A DNA stretch of 35,859 nt, taken from positions 1 to 35,859 of the forward strand of contig JAEZLR010000041.1 of the NCBI GenBank assembly GCA_023415205.1, given 5' to 3'. The notes beneath the pieces were generated by a model. That model worked only from the letters and a program-made list of their open reading frames with translations, searched no databases and was not told the origin of the DNA. The DNA comes from Bacillota bacterium (GTDB taxonomy: Bacteria > Bacillota > Clostridia > DSM-8532). The number at the start of each line of letters is the position of its first letter. The stretch's first letter is position 1. The position numbers and the translations under genes are program-made. Shown one piece after another: positions 24,523 through 31,489 of this stretch.

Positions 24523-24546
24523 AGACAGGTATGAAGAGGTCATAGA

Positions 24547-25053
24547 ATGATTACCAATGAGCAGGGGTTAAGCTTTAGAGGGCTCATGCCTATGGATATA
24601 GCCCTCCTTGAAAAATGGTATAGTATGACGGACTGCTTTGGCTATGCCACAGGGTTCAAGAACTTTGCTGAAATCAAGCAAAGGCTTTTGGAGCCTTCCC
24701 GTGGCGAGATTCTTATTTCAATGATAGAGCTGGGAGCCAGCGGGAAAACGATTGGTTTTGTATACGGGGAAGTCAAAACGGCGGATTCTAAAAAGGTTCT
24801 ATGGATTTACACCTTGATTGTTGAGCCTGCCTTTCAGAACAAGGGCTATGGTACCCGAGCGGTGAATACCTTGCTTCATTGGGCACGTGCCAAGTATGGT
24901 TCGATAACCTGTGTTGTTACAGTTTCAGAGAAGAATCCTCGTGGCTTGTCCTTTTGGAGAAAGACAGGATTCACGCGTTCGATGGGCCTGGAAGGCTCTC
25001 TGAGTCAAATTGGTTCTTCAGGGGTTGCTATTTTAAAGAAAAAGATTGGATAG
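24547..25053 (+). CDS. GNAT-family N-acetyltransferase
   Basis: The 168-residue protein has the GNAT fold for acetyl transfer from acetyl-CoA. Motif A is clear as IVEPAFQNKGYGTRAV (91-106, with the Q-x-x-G-x-G/A pyrophosphate loop) and motif B as NPRGLSFWRKTGFTR near 140. It lies 24 nt after the solute-binding lipoprotein and 9 nt before comEC, so it is almost surely in the operon. The acceptor (small amine, peptide or antibiotic) is not predictable. Confidence 0.85.
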   Translation: MITNEQGLSFRGLMPMDIALLEKWYSMTDCFGYATGFKNFAEIKQRLLEPSRGEILISMIELGASGKTIGFVYGEVKTADSKKVLWIYTLIVEPAFQNKGYGTRAVNTLLHWARAKYGSITCVVTVSEKNPRGLSFWRKTGFTRSMGLEGSLSQIGSSGVAILKKKIG

Positions 25054-25062
25054 CGTAGTTTT

Positions 25063-27432
25063 ATGAAAAGACCTTTGGCAGTTGCCGCAATGGCCTTAAT
25101 AGGGGGGATTTTGCTTGCGGATGCAAGTATTTCTCATTTTTGGGGTTTAGTGCTTGTGGCTCTATCCATAATTGCCATGGCCCTTCTTTACAGGCCTATA
25201 AAAAAACAGGCCTCAATGTTTGTCCTTCTAGCGCTGCCCTTGTTTATTGCAGGATATATTCTCCATACAGTCAATAAAAATCATCATTATGCGGTAGCCG
25301 CTCCTTGGGAGGGTCAAACGGTCATCCTGGAGGGAACGGTTATCACTGAGCCTGAGCATCTCGATGGGAAGACGAGATTCGCTCTGGCAATAAAGTATGT
25401 GAAGAGCCACCAGGAAAGCCAGCCAAAGGCTCTGAGGATACGTGTAACCCTCTATGGGGACGAACCTGTGGCCGGCCTTCGGTATGGTTCTATTGTCAGG
25501 CTTCAGGGTGAGCTTAAGCTTCCCCAGGGAAGGAGGAATATTGGCGGGTTTGATACCCGGAAATATCTCGCCGCCCAAGAGATTTCAGCATTAATGAACG
25601 AGCCAGCGAAGGCCTTGACACTGCTGGAGGGGAATGAGTCCTCGTGGCTAAAGAGAACCGGATATACCATAAGAAGTGGAATCCTGACTACCCTTGAACG
25701 CTGTCTTCCGGAACAGGAGGCTGCGGTGCTCTCGGGTATGCTCATAGGCTATACAGCCCAGATGCCCGAGGAAATGGAGGAGGATTTCAGAAGAGCAGGT
25801 TTGTCCCATGTAATGGCAGTTTCAGGGGCCAATATCGCATTCATTCTCATGCCCTTGCTGGGACTTTTACAGCGGTTGGGCCTTAATAGGCGCTGGGCGT
25901 CGGCCATATCCTTTCCCGTCATGATCTTCTATGTTTTTGCCACCGGTATGGAAGCCTCTGTGATACGGGCGGCCATTATGGCTGGCGTGACCCTCATAGG
26001 AATGATCCTATGGCGGCGGACTGACATCTTTTGCTCCATGGCGGTCTCCGTCCTTCTGATTCTCCTTACCAACAGCTTTATGCTCTTTGATCCTGGATTT
26101 ATTCTCTCTTACGCAGCAACCCTCTCATTGACTGTCTTTCACAAGCCTATATTCAATAAGCTTCCTAAAAAGATACCCAAAAGCATCAGGAATACTCTGG
26201 CTGCAACCTTAGCTGCCCAGATCGGAGTGCTTCCCGTCATTGCCTACAGCTTCAATACCCTCTCTGTTATTTCTGTCTTCTCCAATCTTTTGGTTGTCCC
26301 ACTTACCGGACTAATTACACTCTTGGGAGCCATACTGGCTATCATCGGAAGTCTCTGGCTTTCGCTGGCCATGCTCCTAGGGGGAGGACTCGCATGGGTG
26401 GTTAAGGCTATGATCCTGCTGACGGGAAGCCTAGCACGCATACCGTGGGCAGAGCTTCACCTAGCTACACCCAGCCTCATACTTGTCGGTCTTTACTATT
26501 TTGTTTTGGTTTACTTCAGGTATGGGCATTCACGCCTTCCCAAGGATGTGGGACGTCCTTTACTAGCAGGAATCCTGATTTTGTGCGGTACGCTTACGGT
26601 TCTCTTGAGTCTGCCCGATAGATCCCTGAGGATTTATTTTGCCGATGTGGGGCAGGGGGATTGCATTCTCATACGGACCCCCGGCAATAAAACCATCATT
26701 ATTGATGCCGGTGGGAGTTTTAATGATTCCGAGGGTTCCTACATAGGAGAAAACATTGTGGTTCCTCTGCTTTTTGACTTGAACATGACCCAGATTGATG
26801 TAATGATTGCCACCCATGGCCATTCAGACCATATCGGAGGTCTGGGAAGTGTTCTTGAAGCAGTTCCGGTTAACAAGCTCATCTATGCCGATGCTCCTGA
26901 CCCAGGAATGGATCAGCTCTTGAACAAAGCCCGGAAATTAGGTGTCCCTGCGGTCAAGGCCAAGGAGGGAGATATTCTCCTTACCGAACAGGGGTTAACG
27001 CTCCAAGTGCTCTATCCGCTGGTGGAGACATGGAAGATGCCCCAGAGTGCTACCACCTCAGCCAATGAGTATTCTTTGGTCACAAAACTGGACTATGAAA
27101 ATTTCAGTGCCGTTTTCACCGGAGATATCGGAACGGAGACCGAGAGGCGGCTTTTGGCAGACGGCGCCCTGGTGGATTGCGACCTGCTCAAAATAGCGCA
27201 TCATGGATCGAAGTACTCTTCGGGTCTGAGCTTTATCCATGCGGCCACGCCAAGTCTGGCGGTGGCCTCCGTGGGTGTGAACCGCTATGGTCATCCCCAT
27301 CCTGAGGTGATAAACCGGCTTCGGGAACAGGGCATCCGCATTTATGAAACCCTCACTTATGGAGGAATTCTTGTGACTGTGCGGGAGGGGAACCAACAGA
27401 TGGCTATTACCACAACAGTGGCAGACCACTAG
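25063..27432 (+). CDS. comEC: ComEC/Rec2 DNA internalisation channel protein
   Basis: The 789-residue polytopic membrane protein is the likely channel for single-stranded DNA uptake in natural competence. It has an N-terminal membrane/OB-like DUF4131 part (about 1-175), the Competence domain with many spans (about 200-500) including SHVMAVSGANIAFI, and a C-terminal metallo-beta-lactamase-like nuclease domain (about 525-780) with the metal motif HGHSDH at 585-590 and later AHHGSKYSS. All three canonical parts are present and unbroken. It ends the operon before a strong terminator. Partner genes comEA and comFC are not in the window, so whether the organism is competent is open. The start has only a weak ribosome binding site. 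Confidence 0.92.
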   Translation: MKRPLAVAAMALIGGILLADASISHFWGLVLVALSIIAMALLYRPIKKQASMFVLLALPLFIAGYILHTVNKNHHYAVAAPWEGQTVILEGTVITEPEHLDGKTRFALAIKYVKSHQESQPKALRIRVTLYGDEPVAGLRYGSIVRLQGELKLPQGRRNIGGFDTRKYLAAQEISALMNEPAKALTLLEGNESSWLKRTGYTIRSGILTTLERCLPEQEAAVLSGMLIGYTAQMPEEMEEDFRRAGLSHVMAVSGANIAFILMPLLGLLQRLGLNRRWASAISFPVMIFYVFATGMEASVIRAAIMAGVTLIGMILWRRTDIFCSMAVSVLLILLTNSFMLFDPGFILSYAATLSLTVFHKPIFNKLPKKIPKSIRNTLAATLAAQIGVLPVIAYSFNTLSVISVFSNLLVVPLTGLITLLGAILAIIGSLWLSLAMLLGGGLAWVVKAMILLTGSLARIPWAELHLATPSLILVGLYYFVLVYFRYGHSRLPKDVGRPLLAGILILCGTLTVLLSLPDRSLRIYFADVGQGDCILIRTPGNKTIIIDAGGSFNDSEGSYIGENIVVPLLFDLNMTQIDVMIATHGHSDHIGGLGSVLEAVPVNKLIYADAPDPGMDQLLNKARKLGVPAVKAKEGDILLTEQGLTLQVLYPLVETWKMPQSATTSANEYSLVTKLDYENFSAVFTGDIGTETERRLLADGALVDCDLLKIAHHGSKYSSGLSFIHAATPSLAVASVGVNRYGHPHPEVINRLREQGIRIYETLTYGGILVTVREGNQQMAITTTVADH

Positions 27433-27502
27433 TGGTGTTCTCCTACCTTCATTAAGCAGTGGAAGCCAAATCTTTATCTGGCTAAAGGCTCTTTTGCAGA
27501 GC

Positions 27503-27537
27503 AAAAAGGGCGACAGTAGTATACCGTCGCCCTTTTT
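27503..27537. terminator. Bidirectional terminator between comEC and the Xre regulator
   Basis: The 12-bp stem AAAAAGGGCGAC/GTCGCCCTTTTT with an 11-nt loop carries A and T runs on both sides, so it serves the converging genes on both strands. Confidence 0.9.
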
Positions 27538-27564
27538 GTGAGGATGATGCTCATCGGTTTTCTT

Positions 27565-28173
27565 TTATTCAACGCTTCGCTTTTTAAGAACTATGGCGAG
27601 AACAACACCGGCAATCATCATAAGGATACCAATAATCATAATGATAGTGCCCATGATGGAGACCGGATTATTGGCAATAAGTTCGGAGAAGGGGTTCATC
27701 ATCTGCGTTCCAATACTACTGAAATCAATGGCTCCTTCGGGAAACATATTACCGCTACCAAAAATGTTACCGCTGAACATTCTGCGCACCATGTATCTTG
27801 CCAATGCACCTAAACCCGTAAAGCCAGCACCTACCACGGCCAAATACACACCAAAAAGCCAGCCAAAACGCCGCAGCAATCGGCCCAGCAATCCCGGTAC
27901 TGAATCGATCCATGAACTGTTATTCATGGGTTGGGCTACAGTAAACGGGGGGACATCTGCTTTTTCATCCGATGGATCCTCTTCGTTAAGCAGCCAATCG
28001 GTGGTCACACCAAAAACTTTTGCTAAAAGGAGCAGTTTGCTTATCTCTGGTACAGCATCGCCGGTTTCCCATTTGCTTATGGCCTGGCGGGATACCCCGA
28101 GCTGCTCAGCAAGGGCTTCCTGAGATAACCCACCTTTTTTCCTGCAATAGAGTATTTTTTCTTGTAGCTTCAT
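27565..28173 (-). CDS. Membrane-anchored Xre-family (HTH_3) transcriptional regulator
   Basis: The 202-residue protein starts with a classic helix-turn-helix (about 7-60): LSQEALAEQLGVSRQAISKWETGDAVPE. A linker follows, then two hydrophobic spans (about 108-130 and 176-198) around a Gly/Met/Phe-rich stretch, so it is probably held in the membrane. This layout (HTH plus C-terminal TM) is frequent in Firmicutes, where the membrane part may sense envelope stress. The start at 28173 has GAGAGGTG 6 nt upstream; a longer frame opening at 28281 is rejected. It has its own leader and the bidirectional terminator behind it. Target genes are unknown. Confidence 0.82.
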   Translation of the reverse strand: MKLQEKILYCRKKGGLSQEALAEQLGVSRQAISKWETGDAVPEISKLLLLAKVFGVTTDWLLNEEDPSDEKADVPPFTVAQPMNNSSWIDSVPGLLGRLLRRFGWLFGVYLAVVGAGFTGLGALARYMVRRMFSGNIFGSGNMFPEGAIDFSSIGTQMMNPFSELIANNPVSIMGTIIMIIGILMMIAGVVLAIVLKKRSVE

Positions 28174-28401
28174 AGTTAACACCTCTCTGTTTGGTTTGTC
28201 TGGTTTTAGTTTATCTTGAAGATGGTTGCGGAACAATCGACGGAAGCTTGAATAAGCGCAACCGTTAGTTGCATTGGCCACAAAATCACTAAAAATGACC
28301 TAAAATACCCCTCCGGAATAGGGTGCGGATATATTTAAATCCCTTAACCTTTTCCTTTGATGTCGCTGTGCCCAATGTCAAAACAGGGGAACGATCATCA
28401 A

Positions 28402-28428
28402 TAAAAAAGCAGGGCCTCCGCCCCGCTT
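28402..28428 (-). terminator. Intrinsic terminator of the agmatinase gene
   Basis: On the minus strand AAGCGGGG and CCCTGCTT (one G-T pair) form a stem around CGGAGG and run into TTTTTT, 14 nt past the stop codon. Confidence 0.8.
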
Positions 28429-28441
28429 CTAATTGGAAAAA

Positions 28442-29299
28442 TCAAGGATTGCTGCCTATAATGAGGGCTACCTCTCTGAGAAGCTTACAGGCGGCGGCTG
28501 TAGAAATACCACTCCCATCATAGTGGGGGGCCAGCTCCACGAGATCTGCACCGACCAGCCTTTGCCCCCTAAGCTTCAGCAGAAAGGTCATCAGTTCCTT
28601 AAAGTTTACGCCCCCATGCTCGGGTGTTCCGGTGCCCGGGAAAACAGAGGGGTCAAGGACATCCAGGTCAATGGTCAGGTAGATGGGGCGTCCTCCAATA
28701 GCCTTGAGGGCTTCTTCAATACCCTCAAGGACAAAGGGGGTGAGGCAGGTATGCTCCTTTGCCCATTCAAACTCATACCTCTCTCCGGAACGGATACCAA
28801 ATTGCCAAATCCGCCCGTCTCCGACTTTTTCCCATATTCTGCGGATGACTGTGGCATGGGAAAGAGTAATTCCCAGATAATCCTCACGAAGGTCTGTATG
28901 GGCGTCCAGATGAAGAATACATAGGTCGGGATGGTGCATCAAGACTGCTTCAACAGCAGGCAGGGAGACCAAGTGCTCGCCGCCGAGCATCAAGGGTATT
29001 TTACCATCGGAAACAATCTGCTGGGTAAAGCTTTTTATCCTATCCAGAGCCGCACCGGTATCCCCGAAAGGGAGGGGGAGATCGCCCCCGTCATACCCCT
29101 TGATGTCGGTTAAGTCCAGGTCAAGGTAGGGGCTATAGGTTTCAATGCCATAGGATTCATTTCTTATTGCCGAAGGACCAAAGCGAGAGCCGGGACGATA
29201 GGAGACGGTTCCGTCAAAGGGTGCGCCGAAAACGACCACATCGGCTTCTTCATAAGGCCTGTCAAGGCCAAGAATAATAACTTCAGAATGACGCTTCAA
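28442..29299 (-). CDS. speB: Agmatinase (ureohydrolase)
   Basis: The 285-residue enzyme should hydrolyse agmatine to putrescine and urea, feeding polyamine synthesis. The binuclear manganese site is complete: His109 in GGEHLVS, Asp132-x-His134-x-Asp136 in HLDAHTD and Asp211-x-Asp213 in LTIDLDVLDPS. The fold opens with GAPFDGTVSYRPGSRFGP. The start is TTG at 29299, because AAGGAG lies 8 nt upstream and the promoter at 29322-29349 lies beyond it; an ATG at 29365 would be upstream of that promoter. Length then equals Bacillus SpeB. It stands alone: no speA, speD or speE gene adjoins it. Other ureohydrolases such as formimidoylglutamase are less likely by overall similarity. Confidence 0.88.
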   Translation of the reverse strand: MKRHSEVIILGLDRPYEEADVVVFGAPFDGTVSYRPGSRFGPSAIRNESYGIETYSPYLDLDLTDIKGYDGGDLPLPFGDTGAALDRIKSFTQQIVSDGKIPLMLGGEHLVSLPAVEAVLMHHPDLCILHLDAHTDLREDYLGITLSHATVIRRIWEKVGDGRIWQFGIRSGERYEFEWAKEHTCLTPFVLEGIEEALKAIGGRPIYLTIDLDVLDPSVFPGTGTPEHGGVNFKELMTFLLKLRGQRLVGADLVELAPHYDGSGISTAAACKLLREVALIIGSNP

Positions 29300-29321
29300 T
29301 ATTATTTCTCCTTGCTGATTG

Positions 29322-29349
29322 ATTATAGAATAAAGAGTCAACCTTTCAA
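29322..29349 (-). promoter_or_regulatory. Promoter of speB
   Basis: On the minus strand TTGAAA (29344-29349), a 16-nt spacer and a perfect TATAAT (29322-29327) give a start near 29315, just ahead of the AAGGAG site. It decides the TTG start of the gene. Confidence 0.7.
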
Positions 29350-29407
29350 GTTTAACACCATTCATTTTAACTGATTATGAACCTTTTTACCATGGGGTAA
29401 CAAATCC

Positions 29408-29436
29408 TTGCGGATTTTCCGGGGGTAGGGTATAGT
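29408..29436 (+). promoter_or_regulatory. Promoter of thyA-folA
   Basis: TTGCGG (29408-29413) and TATAGT (29431-29436) with a 17-nt spacer lie about 80 nt before thyA. Confidence 0.55.
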
Positions 29437-29516
29437 TATCTTGATTCATTATCAATTAAAGAGCTTTTGTGCTTGTTTAAGACAAAAGAGAAGGCTGACT
29501 TAAGGAGGAAAACTCT

Positions 29517-30347
29517 ATGAGCCTTGCGGATCATATTTTTATCTCCATGTGCCAGGATATACTGGATAATGGTTTTTCTGACGAGGGCACTGAGGTCAGA
29601 CCCCGGTGGACTGACGGGGCGCCGGCCCATACGCGTAAAAAATTTGGTGTGGTTAACCGCTATGACCTCTCCAAGGAGTTTCCCATATTGACCTTAAGGC
29701 CCACCAACCTAAAAAATGCCGTGGATGAAATTCTGTGGATATGGCAGAAAAAGTCCAACAATATTCATGATCTCAATAGCCATATCTGGGATGCCTGGGC
29801 AGATGAAGCGGGCTCCATTGGTAAAGCATACGGCTATCAACTCGGCGTGAAGCATCGCTACAAAGAGGGTATGTTTGATCAAGTAGACCGGGTGCTCTAT
29901 GATCTTAAGCATAATCCCTCCAGCCGTAGAATCATGACCAACCTATACAATCATGAGGATCTTCATGCCATGAACCTTTATCCCTGCGCCTATAGTATGA
30001 CCTTCAATGTCTCGGGGAATACCCTTAATGCCATACTCAATCAAAGATCCCAGGATGTTTTGGTGGCCAACAATTGGAATGTTGTTCAGTATGCCGTTCT
30101 TGTGCATATGTTCGCCCAGGTGAGCGGCCTGAAGGTCGGAGAACTGGTTCATGTGATTGCTGATGCACATATTTATGATCGTCATGAGCCCCTGATCCGG
30201 GAGCTCGTTCAGCGGCAGCCCAAACCAGCCCCCCGATTGGTGATTAACCCCGATATTCGGAACTTCTACGATTTTAGGGTTTCTGATTTTGTTTTGGAGG
30301 GCTACGAGCCCCATCCGCAAATTAAGAGTATTCCTGTTGCTGTTTAA
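29517..30347 (+). CDS. thyA: Thymidylate synthase (ThyA, Bacillus/phage phi3T-like branch)
   Basis: The 276-residue enzyme methylates dUMP to dTMP with methylene-tetrahydrofolate, producing dihydrofolate. The catalytic Cys157 is in LYPCAYSMTF, and the nucleotide-binding QRSQD (176-180) and NNWNVVQY (185-192) segments are present. Most ThyA proteins have His after the catalytic PC; here Ala follows, as in the Bacillus ThyA / phage phi3T type that has PCVY. The early PAHT, ELLWIWQ-like EILWIWQKKS and HIWDAW stretches support the same branch. AAGGAGG precedes the start. It forms an operon with the dihydrofolate reductase 11 nt downstream, which recycles its folate product. Confidence 0.93.
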   Translation: MSLADHIFISMCQDILDNGFSDEGTEVRPRWTDGAPAHTRKKFGVVNRYDLSKEFPILTLRPTNLKNAVDEILWIWQKKSNNIHDLNSHIWDAWADEAGSIGKAYGYQLGVKHRYKEGMFDQVDRVLYDLKHNPSSRRIMTNLYNHEDLHAMNLYPCAYSMTFNVSGNTLNAILNQRSQDVLVANNWNVVQYAVLVHMFAQVSGLKVGELVHVIADAHIYDRHEPLIRELVQRQPKPAPRLVINPDIRNFYDFRVSDFVLEGYEPHPQIKSIPVAV

Positions 30348-30358
30348 AGGAGAAACCC

Positions 30359-30859
30359 ATGAGAAAAGACCTGATACTCATTGCCTCGGCTGACGGAAAC
30401 TGGGGGCTTGGGAAGGACAATCAGCTACTGAAACGTATCCCGGAGGATCTTAAGCGTTTTTCAGATTTCACCCGTGGAAATCTCATCATTGTCGGTCGAA
30501 AAACCTTGGAATCCTTTAAGGATAAAAAGCCCCTTCCCGATAGGGTGAATGTCGTCCTGACCCGGGACAAAAGCTATACCCGTGAAGGCGCTGTTATCGT
30601 TCATGATATGGAGTCACTTTTTGATGTCATTTCGGACTTTCCGGGTGAAGTATATGTCTGCGGTGGTGAAACGGTCTATCGCCAGTTGTTACCCTATTGC
30701 AGCAAGGCGTTGATCACAAAGATTGATGGAGTCTTCCCGGCCGATGCTCACCTGGATAAATTGGATAGCATGGAGGAATGGGTCAAAAGCTATGAAGGGG
30801 AGTGGCAAACGAGCCGGACCGGTATAAACTTCTGCTATGCTGGCTATGAGCGTAGGTGA
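30359..30859 (+). CDS. folA: Dihydrofolate reductase
   Basis: The 166-residue enzyme reduces dihydrofolate to tetrahydrofolate with NADPH. The catalytic acid is Asp30 in IPEDLKRF, preceded by the GLGKDNQLL loop and followed by the NADPH-binding VGRKTLESF (45-53) and VCGGETVYRQLL (about 100-111) motifs. AAAGGAG lies 6 nt before the ATG. Pairing with thyA is the usual arrangement. No trimethoprim-resistance features can be claimed from sequence alone. It is followed by the valine T-box promoter, only 18 nt after the stop. Confidence 0.93.
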   Translation: MRKDLILIASADGNWGLGKDNQLLKRIPEDLKRFSDFTRGNLIIVGRKTLESFKDKKPLPDRVNVVLTRDKSYTREGAVIVHDMESLFDVISDFPGEVYVCGGETVYRQLLPYCSKALITKIDGVFPADAHLDKLDSMEEWVKSYEGEWQTSRTGINFCYAGYERR

Positions 30860-30876
30860 TAAGGGTGAATCCTACC

Positions 30877-30905
30877 TTGACAAGGTCTTGATCTTATTTT
30901 AATAT
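30877..30905 (+). promoter_or_regulatory. Promoter of the T-box/valS operon
   Basis: Perfect TTGACA (30877-30882), a 17-nt spacer and TAATAT (30900-30905) give a start near 30912, just before T-box stem I at 30918. Confidence 0.75.
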
Positions 30906-30911
30906 CAAACT

Positions 30912-31156
30912 ATAGTCCATGCCATGAAGGAGAGGAGTAGGCGAAGATTCCTACAGAGAGGGGATGCCGTAAGGCTGGAAGCATCTCCAGGCTATTCATT
31001 CGCTGAAGGTCGCTCCTGAGCATGTACGGCAGAACAAACCAAGTAAGCTGTACCGGTTAAGAGCCGTTATCCTCTGTCAAAGCGCCCGGAAGGGAAATTT
31101 GGTGGTACCGCGGAAGTGAGCTTTCGTCCAAAGAGATTGGATGAAGGCTTTTTTTG
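30912..31156 (+). promoter_or_regulatory. T-box leader responding to uncharged tRNA-Val
   Basis: Stem I closes with CATGC (30918-30922) and GCATG (31020-31024), next to AGGAG/CTCCT. On its 3' side the specifier GTC (31009-31011), a valine codon, is followed by a purine as is common. The T-box core GGTGGTACCGCGG (31101-31113) would pair with the free tRNA acceptor end. The terminator stem AGCTTTCGTCC/GGATGAAGGCT (31119-31129 and 31139-31149) is followed by seven T residues. When uncharged tRNA-Val binds, the antiterminator forms and transcription proceeds to the small protein and valS. The specifier agrees with valS downstream. Confidence 0.93.
31119..31155 (+). terminator. Regulated terminator of the T-box leader
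   Basis: This is the terminator half of the T-box switch: an 11-bp stem with two G-T pairs, a 9-nt loop and TTTTTTT. Its 5' side lies just after the T-box core that forms the competing antiterminator. Confidence 0.9.
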
Positions 31157-31215
31157 TATCGTGAGCACTTAAGGCTTTCCGGTTCCCTACTGAAGTATTA
31201 AGAAAGGTGGAGCGT

Positions 31216-31458
31216 ATGCTGTTAGTTAAGATTCTTGCCTTTATCCTCGTTGCCGTAGGGGCTTTCATGAACTATGGGGCAAAATGGATTGCGATCAAAA
31301 CTGGCCTATTGAATAATATCAATATAACGGAAGCTCAAGAGCTTCCACCTGATGAAATGGAGAGTTATAGGCTATCCAAGGCTACTGTGCGGGTAAAGCT
31401 TATGGGACTTATTGCTTTCCTACCGGGTGTCATACTGATATTCATAGCTTTTAGATAA
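31216..31458 (+). CDS. Small two-span membrane protein in the valine T-box operon
   Basis: I do not recognise this 80-residue protein. It has two hydrophobic spans (about 3-22 and 61-79) separated by a soluble loop with NNINITEAQELPPDEMESYR, so both ends should lie on the same side of the membrane. The start at 31216 has AAAGGTGG at good spacing; a GTG at 31207 lies inside that site. It lies between the T-box terminator and valS, 31 nt before the latter, so it is made when tRNA-Val is uncharged. No known family function is assigned. A transporter or branched-chain amino acid link is conceivable but unsupported by its sequence. Confidence 0.75.
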   Translation: MLLVKILAFILVAVGAFMNYGAKWIAIKTGLLNNINITEAQELPPDEMESYRLSKATVRVKLMGLIAFLPGVILIFIAFR

Positions 31459-31489
31459 ACTAAGAAGAATCATAGAAAGGACTATCATC

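Noticed and set aside
30860..31215. tRNA gene in the gap before the small membrane protein
   Set aside because: The structured sequence has the T-box core and a terminator but no tRNA cloverleaf or T-arm GTTCGANNC; it is a T-box leader.
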